Shown here in pieces: positions 33,187 to 44,786 of a stretch of DNA of 64,000 nt; the stretch's first letter is position 1, and the number at the start of each line of letters is the position of its first letter. The stretch covers positions 186,001 through 250,000 of the forward strand of contig JARGXX010000004.1 in assembly GCA_030374765.1 (NCBI GenBank), read 5' to 3'. A program made the translations under genes and the position numbers. Source of the DNA: Agarophyton chilense (lineage: Eukaryota > Rhodophyta > Florideophyceae > Gracilariales > Gracilariaceae). The notes beneath the pieces are model-generated. The model made no database searches. It was not told the DNA's origin and saw only the letters and a program-made list of their open reading frames with translations.

Positions 33187-34510
33187 CTAATTCTCTTCTT
33201 CTAGATCTTCTAGTTCTTCTTCCTTCGTTCTCGAATTTTCGGTTACCAAACATGTTATCTCATCATCCATTTCCAATTGGGGTTCTCCCAAGGTTTCGAG
33301 TCGCGATAACGCGTCAACGTGTTCGTTTGAAGTTACCTTCTTGTAGTTGATTGTGAAATCGAATTCTGAAAGGTGCAGACGCCATCTCATTAAGCGTCGT
33401 AACAGGTCGGTAATCGACGTGAGTCATCTGAGGCATGAATGATCGGTATTGAGCGTAAAGTGAGGACCCTGTAGGTAAGGTCTGAGGGTCGTGAGAGCCT
33501 AAAACATAGCAAGGCAGTCCTTTTCTGACACAGAGTAGTCCTTTTCTGCCTGGTGCAGTGTTCTCGACCAGTATCCAATAGGATGTCGTATGCCGTCTTC
33601 GTGCGTTTGAAAAAGGGCACACCCTATCGGATAATCGCTAGCGTCTGTATCGACGGCGTAAGGAAGATCCGTTTTCCGAAGAGATAACACAGGAGCTGTG
33701 GTCAGCACGTGTTTTAGCTTTGCGATAGATTTCGTTTCGACTTTTCCGAATTCCTTCAATTGAACCGGTTGTCCCTTCTTCAAGACAGCAGTAAGGGGTG
33801 CAGCGATATGCTATTAGCGAGGCACTAATCGTCTGTAGATGTTACAAAGTCCGAGAAAGGATCTCAACTGCATCTGCGTTCGTGGAGGTGTGAACTCACG
33901 AATCGCAGCGGTCTGCACTTCTTCCAATTCCAGTTTCCCTGGCTTTATCCTGTGTTCCAGGCGTTTCATTTGGTCCGTGAACCATTAACACTTCTCTATC
34001 TTCAAAGTAATTCCAGCTTGCTGTAACTTCTCGAGGATTCCCTCATCATTCCCGAAATGGTCTTCCATATTCTTACTGAAAATGATGATGTCGTCCATGT
34101 AAACAAGACATGCTTTCCACTTATACTGTCATATTATTATATCGTTAGCACGCTGAAAAGTCGCAAAAGCGTTGGTCTAACCAAATTACATTCGCTTAAA
34201 GCGATACAGTCCTGCGTGACACGCAAATGTAGTCATATTTTGGCCTTCTGGAGCGACCCGTATCCGCCAGTATCCCCAATTTGCGTAAAAACATTGCCTT
34301 CTTTAAGACTATCGATGCATTCATCCATACGCGGTAATGGGTATGTATCCCTCACAGTTACTGCATTCAGTTTTCTGTAGACAACGCAAAAGCGTAAAGA
34401 ACCATCTCCTTTGAGAACAAGGACCACTGGGGATGCCCAAGCGGATTGAGCTGGCTCAATGATTCCTTTCTCCAACATGAAATACTCATATTCTTGCTCG
34501 ATCTGACGAG
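33187..34510 (-). pseudogene. Chromovirus 1 reverse transcriptase and RNase H
   Basis: RT is readable in pieces: LEKGIIEPAQSAWASPVVLV and RKLNAVTVRDTYPLPRMDECID (34478-34300), then in another frame the active site CLVYMDDIIIFS (near 34110-34075). RNase H begins in the piece 33783-33499 (PYAVDTDASDYPIGCALFQ, HPIGYWSRTLHQAEKDYSVSEKDCLA) and ends in DFTINYKKVTSNEHVDALSR (33390-33290). Frameshifts between 34230 and 33790 and in the RNase H middle inactivate it. Confidence 0.85.
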
Positions 34511-35513
34511 TTCGCGGGCCTGCCCGATACGGTAATTGAGATATGGGTAGTGTACCGGTACAACTTCAATATGATGTTCTGTAGCCGTGATCTGGCCAAT
34601 GTGTCCACTCCACATATGTGAAAAATCCAGCAGCAATCTCCGCAATCTTCCTTTATACTCCTCAGGAACGTGTTCCATCTTCACGCCCTCGAGGGTTTCT
34701 TCCATCTCTTCTTCAGAGACTTTCTCTTCCTTCATGTTTTTCATGTTCTCGACGGCTTCTGTCACTGTCCACTTCTGCTCGCCTGTGAGCGTTACTCCTA
34801 AGACGTCTGCCGTCATTATGTGTGTCGGTATCACAACTAAAGAGTGTGGCAGCGATATGCCCAAGAGCTGATGCTTGTGTAAGCGACGCTCTTCAGAGCC
34901 AACATTGCTCACCAATATTCTGAAAGGGATCTTCGGGTTCATCTGTGTAATGCCGTTAGTGACTAGCAATTCACTAGTGTGATACAGTACCGCGTTCAGC
35001 TGAATAACGATAAGTCCGTGCTTTTTGGTAACAACTGATACCAATGTTTGACTTTTTGGTGGTATCACCGTAAGTGTACACACCCGAATCTTCGGAGATG
35101 TTCTGCCCAGTGGGGCTTCGTATTCCAATGACGGTGGTAATGGTGCAAATGAAGCGGATTGCCGCAGAGGTCTGCGCACGATTGCCACTGTAGAGCCATC
35201 GTCCAGCTCAACTTCCCGATTCTACGGACGAATCGAATCGACAAACCTGTCAAAGTAGTTACAACCCAGCACAACTGTTGCAGCCAATGTGATACACAAA
35301 ATATACGTTAACATGACAACGCGTTTTCCCAAGAGAACGACAATTCGTATTGTTCCAATGGCCTTTATCGGTCTCTTGTTCGCATCTCAGATATCCGGTA
35401 TCTTTGCTTGTTGTATTCCAGCTCGCTCGTCTTCGCCCAGTTCAGACAACCTGATAAAGCTCGGGCCTGCACCCGTATCCAAAACAGCGAGTCTTCGTGA
35501 AAACAGCGCTTGA
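34511..35513 (-). pseudogene. Chromovirus 1 protease and spacer before RT
   Basis: The retroviral-type aspartic protease motif is AVLDTGAGPSFIRLSEL at about 35490-35440. After frame changes, an open stretch (35188-34367) forms the spacer up to RT, with an acidic insert (VSEEEMEETLEGVKMEHVPEE) and HMWSGHIGQITATEHHIEV, the segment usually found just before gypsy RT. Copy 2 has the matching DTGTGPNF at about 47190. Confidence 0.8.
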
Positions 35514-35539
35514 GAAGAGCCGACGTCGGCATAGACCTT

Positions 35540-37936
35540 TTAGTTCCTTCGGGCCATAATCATGACGTGACTCGTCCTCCTACTTGGGCACACATGTCGT
35601 TTCCAAGTACGTTTCAACATACAGTCAAACTGTACATAGTTTCCGACATTTGAAGATACTTCTGGTCTCAGTAGGACCTTCGGTTTAAAATCTCGGGAGC
35701 GGGGCAATTTTGGTACCCCGATCGGTATGGTGGACTTGAGTCCACCCAACCCCCTGAGGGCTCCCTCACTTAGTTTCCCGATGACGCGGGTTTTTTTCTC
35801 GCCACATCGGCGTTCCTCTGTACTTCTGGGGCTGAAACCTGTGATTCTTCAGAGTTCTGAGCTCTCGCTTGAGTTCTGCGTACCATATCCCCAAGTCACC
35901 AAGCTTTGGTCTTCCAATGTGAGTGTCCCGGTACACGTGTTCGTTCTGGCTCCGAGAGAGCTTCATAGTTCAAGACAACTCGATGTACCTGTGTAAAGTG
36001 CAGAGTGCACTCTGATGAGAAATGATGTTTTCCATAGCACCCATAAAATATCAGGCTGTCCCTGTTCAACCTCATCTGTGGCTGTTCGGTACCACGGCTA
36101 TCCACCGAACCAGGCTTCTGAGAAGTAAATCAACCTGCTGGCGGGACCATCGGACTCTTTCTGTAAAGAGAGCAGCGTGGCTCCTTAGCCAATATATCAT
36201 CTTCCACATGGGAATCAGTAGACAGCAAATCCGTAGTAGAAACTGACCCCCCTGGATCATCCATATAATTAACGGCGTCTTCTCCAGTATAGCTGGCATC
36301 ATGAGGTGTAAACGTCGAAACGCGAGATTCCTCTGGCAAATCCAGATGCCAAACCTTGCCTCGCTTGAGAGGTCGTTTTATATCCCTGTTAGCAACGGGG
36401 TATGTCCCTAGACGACGTGTTCCACCTTTGCGACGAGCGCGAACGGCTTCACCTTCAGCCTGTGCATACTGCACTAATTCCAAAAACTGATTGGCCAGTG
36501 CTTCTCCCGATGACCGGCTACCAATGACTTGATAGTCGGATCAAGGCCATTGACGAAAAGTGTCATCTTCTCGTCCGTAGAATGGACATTTCCACAGCGC
36601 GTAGCTGCATTATTCACTCTTGAATTGTACTTAATCTCCTTTTATCCAGGCTTCTGGGTAATATCTCTGAGATTCAGAATAGCTTCACGAATTTCATTAG
36701 ACAGGGCGTAACTACGCAGAAAGCACTGCACGGTTTTGGCCCAACTGGGGACTCCACCTTCATCGACGGTAAGTGAACCACTCACGGCACGGTATTGCTC
36801 CAATGCAAATCCAACCCATAAGTGTGGAAGTGACACCAATGCTTGAGCTTCACTCCTCCCCAGAGTATCGGCTTCGACTAGAAAGCGATTGAGAAATTCA
36901 GATATAAGAATGGGATCCTTCCCAGAAAACGTAAGACCATCGAGGCCAATATCCAAACGCTTAATGTGATCTCTCACTTTGGCTGTCTCTTGACCTGTTC
37001 GCTTCCCCTTTCGGACCTCGAGACGATATACACGATAATTCATATCCTTCCTGTAAAGTGGGTTGGTACACGAAAGCGGTTTCAGATTCTTGTCGGGCGG
37101 TCCCTTCTTGCCGGACAGTAGTGAGCAACCAACTCTTTCTTTCTCGAAGGGCGAGTGTCCTATTCGCTCAAAGTATCATCAGAAGATGAACTTCCATTCT
37201 CCGGATCGTCCGTATCCGAGCTATTGGAATCCGTATAATCGGAATCAACTTCGTTTCCATCGGTGTCATGTCTTCTTGCGAGTTTTCTCGATTTAGAGCG
37301 TATTGAAGATAATTTCTGTACCTTCGACTTCTTCGAATCTTTCTTGCACGACCGCGCATCAGCAACGATGAGTCCCACCTCCTGTACATCAGGGTGCGGA
37401 ATTTGCAACGATGCATTCACCATAGTCTCCAATCGCTCTAAGCGAGGGTTTACAGGTGAGAGGACCTCCTCAGCAGTCACCTGTATAACCGGTGAGGCCC
37501 CGTTGGCATTACAGTGCTCCTCTAGCAATTGATTTAGATCTTCTAGGATTGTCCGAAGAGTCTCGGCCATCCGATTCCTGTTAAGATTTTGAGTCTCAAG
37601 AGCCGTATGCTCTCTTCTTAACGTCTCTAATGAGGATTTTAACAAGCTAACATGACCTTCCATCTCCTCCATAGGGAACTTCTGCGTCGCAGATTTCGCA
37701 CGCAGTTGCTGTAGTTCAGCTCGAAAGTCGGCACCTTCCGTGATATCACGTATAGATGAGGTACTAGCCTTGAGAGCGATCGTCGTCGGAACCTCCGAAG
37801 GAGCAGCTGCGCCTCCTGTCGATTTCGACTTCTTCTTCGCCGGACAATGTAGCCGGTTGCCAGCCTCTGTAGAGATAGCTAATCGGGGTGCCGCGAACTC
37901 ACTTCTATCCGAATCCGGTCGCTTTCTTGTCTGCAT
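35540..37936 (-). pseudogene. Chromovirus 1 gag
   Basis: Gag starts at the ATG complement 37936. The first 258 codons give a basic start, a predicted coiled-coil stretch (LKSSLETLRREHTALETQN, LRTILEDLNQLLEEH) and an acidic Ser/Asp tail. In another frame 37043-36642 encodes the capsid-like part (FSGKDPILISEFLNRFLVEADTL, EAQALVSLPHLW, VQCFLRSYALSNEIREAILN). Near 36030 is a zinc knuckle CYGKHHFSSEC preceded by FYG. Frame changes near 37160, 36640, 36130 and 35900 break it. The same layout appears in copy 2. Confidence 0.8.
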
Positions 37937-38301
37937 TGCGGCAAATTATCACTGGCTATCCTGATAACAAATGCCAACGATGCAAACACAATTTCTCCAT
38001 GAAAATAATATATATATCGCTATCGATACAACCAATATCAACAACGATAGAATCTTCTAAAAAATAGAACAAACAAACAGTGAAAAATCACAACTAACAT
38101 TTTGGATGACCGATGAACGTGGCGAACGGTTAGATCCGGTTCCAAATGTCTTCTGACACTGTAGATTCCGTGATGACGGTTATATCTCCAGTTCACTGAT
38201 CTCAGTACAACTCACGGGAATCCAACGAGGATCATTCAAATGTGCAAAACACGATCTTTCCGGTTCAAGCGACCAATATTTCACACACAGGTGTACTTTT
38301 T

Positions 38302-38318
38302 TTTAACTCGGGAGACCA
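38302..38318 (-). other. Primer-binding site of chromovirus 1
   Basis: The minus strand reads TGGTCTCCCGAGTT five bases after the 5' LTR end. Copy 2 has TGGTCTCCCAACTT at the same distance. TGG matches the CCA end of a tRNA; which tRNA it is cannot be fixed from here. Confidence 0.6.
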
Positions 38319-38323
38319 ATTTA

Positions 38324-39112
38324 TGTGGTATTCCACTGAAGACTGTAGAGGTCTCTGTGCAGTGGGTATCCACAGAAATAACCGCGAAGAGCGGGTGTCG
38401 CCTTGCGAGCGACGGGCCTTAGATAAGAAGAGAGTATGCGGAAAGCAGCCAGGTGTGCCTGAACAACGCGGATAATACGTGTATTCAGGAGGCGGATGTC
38501 TAGATACGACGGTACGTACTGCACACGAGATCGGCTCGACAACCCTTGCGATAACACAAATAACCAGGTAACAGTAGAGAAAACAACAAAGAAACAACAC
38601 ACACACACACACACACACACAGAAAGCTGTAGAAAAAGGGCGGTAAATGCGCAACAGTTTAGGGTATCCTTGGAACAAGAGCTATAGCTCAGAACGGTTA
38701 AGAACTGATACTATAAGTGCCCCTTTGTGGTGAACTACTTTAAGATTTCTAGGACTCACCAAGATGGTGCTTTGGTTGCTTGTTGGTTGGCCTTCCGCCG
38801 TCCTCATAGGGGCCTTGCGCCATTTAATGTGCCAAGAGGCAAAGCAAGTACTGTACGGTAATGCATACACATGGCGTGCCATTATACAATTATCTAAATA
38901 ATACCAAATGAAATATTGGGTGATGACACCTTACAGTGCACACTGAATACTGTACTTCTTGATTAAATTTCTCCTGTCTAAGCCTTTCCATGAAGTAATT
39001 CTTCTCATACCTTCTCGTAATCGAGTAAAGCCCAAGCAATAGCTTATGAATGCCGTATCGCGACTTCGTAGTATTTCGAACGGTCGAACTCGGGTGCATC
39101 CAGAATGCTACA
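38324..39112 (-). repeat. 5' LTR of chromovirus 1
   Basis: 789 bp, paired with 27972-28758, with scattered substitutions and a slightly longer AC microsatellite (about 38598-38622). It ends at 39112, next to the target duplication GACAC. Confidence 0.9.
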
Positions 39113-40130
39113 GACACGATTCTCTTCGTGGTGCGGAACGATTTCAAACAACGCAATATCCGCATTTTCTATAATAGAGTTGTGAAGTTGGCAGGCCACA
39201 ATTGTCATTAGAGTTTCAATGCACAGTGATTAGTGTAAAGCGGACGAAAAGATCCCAGATCCACAATCCAGCATTCTAAAGGCTTGATTACAAGTGACTC
39301 TGCAAGAAGAGTGATACACATTGAACCTCTCTTTTTTGCTGTCAACCCTCGTGCACGGTAGGTAGTGAGACTCCGATGCTGGTTCGAATATGCATCGTCC
39401 CTTACGTCAGCCGCCCAAGAAGGCAACTCGTCTCCTTTCAATAAACCATGCAGCAATATGGCACCAAACGCAGGTGAATCCTGTGTGCCACCGGCGTGAC
39501 GAGCAGACACAAAGCAGAATTTATAGTCAGCTTGACCGAATGCTTGTACACAAATAGCAAAGAATCCTTTTAGATTAAAATAATTTCGTGGGTCACGAGC
39601 ATCACGGAGCTTGAGTCCTTTGATTTGGATGGCAATCCCATCCAGAGCCCCAACAGTTGAACAAAATGGACTCCTTCGCAGGTCTTGGAACTGTTTCGCA
39701 TATTGTATGCATTCTTTCTCCGCCGTCGGAAATCGCATTGATGTGAGCATTTTGTCAAGAACCAGAATTGCCTCATAAAACATTATAAACTGTTCAATAC
39801 ACGATTCTTTAAGGCCATCCAATATCTAAATAGCTCGCTCCAGCCAAATACCAAAGAGGGGCAAACAGCACCGCTGCAACTGGAACGGACCCTGCCACTG
39901 ACCCATTCTGTCGCTGATGCCGAGACAGTTTTTCCTGAACGAGCGTCGTGGGACTTTGAAAATGTAACTTGAACACAAGGTATATTCGACGGAAAAATGT
40001 ATCCGATAATGTTTGTGTATGTGCTTGGGTCCCAAATTGTGGTCTGAGAAGAACGACGTAAAGGGGACCAAATTGATATTTGACTTTTGCACAGACGGCG
40101 GGCATACCAACGTACAATATGGCTTTTGCA
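39113..40130 (-). pseudogene. PIF/Harbinger transposase (DDE_Tnp_4), proximal part
   Basis: Reading from about 40130: a helical N-terminal region (LSRHQRQNGSVAGS, LAGASYLDI), then an open stretch 39822-39208 with the nuclease core: GALDGIAIQIKG (first Asp), YFNLKGFFAICVQAF, FVSARHAGGTQDSPAFG (second Asp) and ADVRDDAYSNQHRSLTTYRARG. A 1-base frameshift near 39215 leads into TIVACQLHNSIIENADIALFE, the usual C-terminal LHN block. The gene is then cut at HHEENRV by chromovirus 1 and resumes at 27966. Total length would be near 390 residues, normal for the family. Confidence 0.85.
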
Positions 40131-40740
40131 CTGCACTAATGTTGGGGCGGTTGTTTCACGGCAACATGGGGAAAGTGTCGGCGACAAGTTCGGGCTAGGC
40201 CTTGACGAGAACGGAGGCGGAGAGAACGCGAAATTGGGTTTGTTAGGGCACTCTGGCGGTGCAGAGGGTGCGTATCGGACGAACATATGGTGCTACCGCT
40301 GAGGTGGAGCGTTTCATTCTCTTCGGGAGAGAATTTTGCCTCGTTTAAGTGCAAACCCGTAGATTGGGATTGTGCTTTTATTTCTGAAATTGATTGGCTT
40401 TCATATATTTAGATGTTCATATTCTAGAACTCATAGCACGGGCCTTAGTACGATTCTCGAAGTGGACAATCAAGGCGAGGTTGGTGCGTAGCAAACGATA
40501 CGTTTGGAAACACTTGTAATGAAGACGACCGCGTGAGTTGTATTTTTGTGCTTTCAGAAAGCGCCCAATTCACACAGAAATATGTTCGTAAGAATATAGT
40601 ACAATAAGTTTCAAAAATATATCGCTTGACAAAAAAAGAGCCAAAAATGGCATTTCATGTACTGTAGAGCACCTTTTACACCAAGTAAAAACCACCAAGT
40701 CCAAAACACTGTTTCAAAGTGTATCCATTATACAATTACT
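40131..40740. other. Harbinger 5' flank and spacer
   Basis: GC-rich minus-strand frames at 40136-40354 lie just upstream of the transposase N-terminus and may be leader. A terminal inverted repeat could not be fixed, because the partner end would lie left of 27808. Confidence 0.3.
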
Positions 40741-40749
40741 AGACCATTT

Positions 40750-41630
40750 ATGGCACGTGGTCCGCCTCTGACACGCTCTGAACAGCCGAAAATCGTGTGA
40801 TTGGTAGGTCATGGTATGATTCAAGCAGATATAGTCCCAAATCTCAAGCGTAGCCAAAGGTCAATCAGCAACTACATCAAAAACCTTACAAGAGACGATA
40901 CAAAGCGTTCAATTGCCCGTTCTACTTCATTATATCTAGCCGATGGGCGTGTTATTAAGCAAACACTGTGCCGTAACACTTAATCTTGCAGAAAAAAAGT
41001 CAAAAACCTGAATATGTCTCTATCAAGATCTACTTTATGGCGTGAACTTAACAGTCAAATTTGTTCAAGTACCCAAAAATGAAAAACTCTTTTTTTAAGA
41101 GACCATCACTAGAACAACCATGTGTAATGGTGTGCAAAGAAGCCTATTGGAAAACTGAATGGAATAATGTTATTTTTTCTGACGAAAAAAAAAAATTATC
41201 GACGAGGCATTCGGGAGAGGCATCGGTTATGGTTTGGGATAAAATCGCTACAAAAAGAGCAACTGATATCGCTTTCATTGAAAGCACTATGGGTCTGAGA
41301 AGTATTTTGATGTTTTAGAAAACTATTTGTCACCGTTTTCATACTTTATGTATGAAAAAGAATTCGTTTCTCAGCAGGATAGTACCCCTTTGCATAAGTT
41401 TAATTTTATGAGACAGTAGTTTAATTATTTAAATATGTCAGTTAGTGAATGGCCTGCGCGCTTTCTCAGCCTCAAACCTATCGAAAAAAGTCGAAGAATG
41501 TTGGCTCGAATGGTTCATGGGCAAGAACGGCATTTTGATAAAGTTTTTGATTTCAGATATTGTATGAAAGGTTGCTGGGAAACGATTGACAGTAAAGACA
41601 TCAATTCTTCTCTATAATCAGCGCCAATGC
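40750..41630 (+). pseudogene. Tc1/mariner-type transposase, decayed
   Basis: From ATG 40750 the translation reads RGPPLTRSEQPKIV, stop, LVGHGMIQADI...RSQRSISNYIKN, a Tc1-like helix-turn-helix. The catalytic part follows: WNNVIFSDEKK (first Asp region), SVMVWDKIATKRATDIAFIE, then QQDSTPLHK (family QQDNAPXH) and VSEWPARFLSLKPIEK (family WPARSPDLNPIEN). The third Asp of the DDD/E triad is lost (S-L for D-L). Many stops break it. Candidate terminal repeats around GTACAATAAGTTTCAAAAAT (about 40598) and the inverse of AAAACTTTGTAC (about 41741) agree only partly. Confidence 0.75.
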
Positions 41631-41759
41631 GCTGTATAAGCGTTATACAGGCTAAAGAAGCTAAAGTAAACTACTGATCTCGCGTTAGAGTAAATGTAAG
41701 GCAATAAAAGCTTTGTTATTGGAACAGTATTTTGTCTTCAAAAACTTTGTACGACTGAT

Positions 41760-42850
41760 TTCGTTAGCTTTACTGTAAACAAAACGTCAAATTTTGGAAA
41801 TTCTGGGAGAAGGATATGATTTTGAAACAGACTTTACACAACTTTATGTATAAGCTCCAGACATATGTGTAACCCGTTTCGTACATGGCATAGGGGGCAA
41901 TACTCTGTTTCTCTAGACGACAGAGCTTTGACGGGCTCAATTTACATTCTCTGCCCTCTTGCTGTTCCCAACCGTAGTGCGGTCTTCTTTTTATTACGAC
42001 GGCCTTGTACCTTTCCGCTTCAGCGCTACAACTCAAAGCGTTGCCATTCGGACCTTTGTTTAGTTCCCTTTGAATTCTAAAGACACCTGCTGTGCCCAGT
42101 ATTTGATTTCTGTATCCTACTTCACTATGCAGCCTCTTCTCGTACCTGATGGGCACAAGGTGTGTATCAACCACCGAACATTTCGCTTTCATACACTATC
42201 GCAAGTTTTTCGTGCATAACGTTTTAGGGTTATCTACGCCCTGGTACATATGTTGTTGAGATCACTTCGTAAGCCAAATAACTAACTGTCTCCTCTCTCT
42301 TCCCACACCTGCCTATTTTGCGACTTTCTTTTTCTAACATAATCACTTTCATGTGCTTTGGGTAATTTCAAACCAGTTCTACCCTCAAACATTGTGCCGT
42401 CTGCACTGTATTGCCACTGAATGCAGTGAGACCCATTTGGTGGCCACATAAACGCCTGCAGTGCCTCTGAGTGCGTTCCTGACACAGTATTTTGTCAGAA
42501 GTGGTCATTAAGATAATGTTCTCGATACCTAATGCTATTGTTGCAGTCTTTTTTGGCAAGAGGGGTTTGCTTGGTTGAGTCAGAGGATTTATGGTGGAGA
42601 AAAATACATTGCATTGGAGTGTAAAAAACTCGACTGGCATAAGTGCAGCCGAGGAATGCCCTTTCTGCATGCAATCAGCGACGATTTCACTGGAAATCAT
42701 CGGTTGTGTGTTGGAGACAGTACATTCTCTCTGAGACTCACGGTACGCGTAAGGTTCTACCCTATGATTCAAGAGATAAAGATGGGCTTGTGCCTTATCT
42801 GGGTCTTCTACAATCGCAAATCGTGAAGATATTTTAAACCTTTGTGTCCA
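41760..42850. other. Region without recognised gene
   Basis: Overlapping minus-strand frames at 41770-42192, 42282-42485 and 42368-42991 are not assignable. Part of the 42485-42282 frame (WPPNGSHCIQWQYSADGTMF) looks protein-like but carries no known motif. Confidence 0.3.
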
Positions 42851-43639
42851 TAAAAGTATGAAGGGGACACAACGCGGGTGGTTATAATCCAAGGGCACGC
42901 CAGTACTACTAATGCTCTCGAGAGTACTAGCCCAGAATAGGGCCAAGAAAAAGCAGTCAAAGAAAGACGACAGAAAGAAAGAGTACATCACGTAGATAGT
43001 GCGAATGATAAAGTGATCAATATATGTGTGGCGGGCAGAGGCAAAGGTAAAAAGATGCGATGTAATAAAATGAAATATGTAAAGGAATATATCACGATGC
43101 TAAGGCTGCATGTATATATCGCAACCGTTCTGAAAAAGAGTATTGTTCACTTTTCAGACTTTTGCTCGATGGCGACGACTTTTATAATGAAATCAGAGGT
43201 CGTGAGCTTTGGGAAACTCGATATCGCATACTCCGCACCAGACATTTTTGTCTTTTTATTAAGCACTTCGTAACGCTTTTTGATGCTTACGGTCACCTTG
43301 TTGAACCTCCAATTTTCTTTTACTCTGCATGTTGATACCGCAGAAAGTATAGCGCTTCAAGAAAACCATACAAGATACAAGATGGTGGCGATGATTCTCA
43401 AGTTTAGCATCGACGCGAAGAATGTGACGGGCGTGGGGGTCGCTAAGGGGTTTGGGATAATTTCAACAGTCGGTGTCGGATGTTGCTTCCTTGGTGACGC
43501 TGACGGCTTCCACTTCCGAATCAGAGCATTGCACGGTTGAGTACTCTCTTGATAATATCGTTGACCGCGGCACTTTATGAAAGACAGAAAGAAGTTAGAA
43601 CTTGCACACAATTCTGAAAGAGCAGTGATAGTCACTTAC
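42851..43639. repeat. Duplicated segment copy 2 (zinc-finger relic repeat)
   Basis: This matches 13361-13610 plus 14527-15060, contiguous here. The right end is cut by the 5' LTR of chromovirus 2 at 43640. It provides the empty-site comparison for the solo LTR at 13611. Confidence 0.75.
43165..43550 (-). pseudogene. C2H2 zinc-finger protein relic, copy 2
   Basis: The minus strand has SDSEVEAVSVTKEATS, then a degenerate first finger (YTFCGINMQSKRKLEVQQGD, with Cys and His partly lost) and a second finger CGVCDIEFPKAHDL, stop, FHYKSRRHRAK. The TGA (TCA at 43193-43195 on the plus strand) is at the same codon as in copy 1. Confidence 0.6.
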
Positions 43640-44406
43640 TGAAGCGTTCAGGATGCATAAAAAATCTAATGATCGAAACATATCAAAGTCGATATACAGT
43701 TTTCATAAGCTATTTTTGGTACTGTACTCAGTAACCAGATATCATGGGAAGAATACTTCAGAAAAAATTTGGAAATTAGGATTAATTTAATTTAATAGCA
43801 CTGTACTACTCTACACTTGCACGGTGTGACCACCAAATAATTAATTCGTTTTTTTTAGAATAATTACTTTGTGGCTCACCACACGTTAGACATTACAGTA
43901 CAGTAACTTTTTTGCCTCTTGGAACGATAAAAAGCGCTTGGCCGCGGGTGAGGAAGGCAGAGGCCCACTAACAACCAACTTACCACCATTTTGGTGTCCG
44001 CTAGGAATCCAAAATTCGTCATCGACTAAGAAGCATCTTTAGCGTGTGTACTTATGGCATTTGAACTATAGCTCTTATTCCGAGGATATCATCCCCTTTT
44101 GGACCCTTTACCGCTTTCTTTATTGTTCTTTTTTTGTGTCGTTTTTGCTGTCTTGTTGTTCTTTTGGTGAGTGAAAAAGGGTTGTCGAGCCGATATCGTG
44201 TGTCTTTCATACCGCCGGACGTAGAATATGGTCTCGTGTTTGCACGAATAGTATTTTTTCTCACGCTATTATGGCCATCCTCCTCTACACACCTTCTTCC
44301 GTCTTTTGATGAAAGTCGCTGGCAAGGCGAAGCCCGCTTACTGCTTTGTTTTCCGTGGACATCCCCACGCTATTGAGATCCATACAGGTTCTCGTGGAAT
44401 ACCACA
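43640..44406 (+). repeat. 5' LTR of chromovirus 2
   Basis: 767 bp, starting TGAAGCGTTC (mutated TGTAGCATTC) and ending AATACCACA. It corresponds to the inverse of 38324-39112. It holds the block CTTTTTTGCCTCTTGG and no AC microsatellite. Confidence 0.85.
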
Positions 44407-44786
44407 TAAACTGGTCTCCCAACTTAGAAAGAAGTACACTTGGGTGTAAGAATTAGCCGCCTGGACCGGAACTTTGGTGTCTCGGACGTCATTGGATACT
44501 CGTTGGATATCTATACAAAATACCTCGATCAATTAGCAAAAGATTGAACCGTCGTTATGGAATCTGTTTTGTCAGAAGACATTCGGAACCGGATCTAACC
44601 GTTCTCTAGAATCATCCGTCAACCCGAAGTTTATTGATGAAGATTTGTGAATCATCGTTTGTTATTCTCTTCGCTAGAAGTTTTGTTATTATTATCGACT
44701 TTGGTTGTATCGATCGCGATTTTTATTGTTTCTATTGTTCGAAATTGTGTTACGTGTTCATCTTTTGTGGTCAGTATTTGACCACG

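Larger units (their letters stand above)
27972..39112 (-). mobile_element. Ty3/gypsy chromovirus copy 1, 11.1 kb, TSD GACAC
   Basis: LTRs of 787 and 789 bp have TG...CA ends on both strands and are flanked by GACAC (27967-27971 and 39113-39117). Between them, on the minus strand, lie gag, protease, RT, RNase H, integrase and a C-terminal chromodomain. On the plus strand, next to the 3' LTR, is a 559-codon extra frame. The primer-binding site begins TGGTCTCCCGAG, 5 bases from the 5' LTR, and a G-rich polypurine tract abuts the 3' LTR. All genes have stops or frameshifts. The element is inserted in the coding region of a PIF/Harbinger transposase. Confidence 0.9.
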
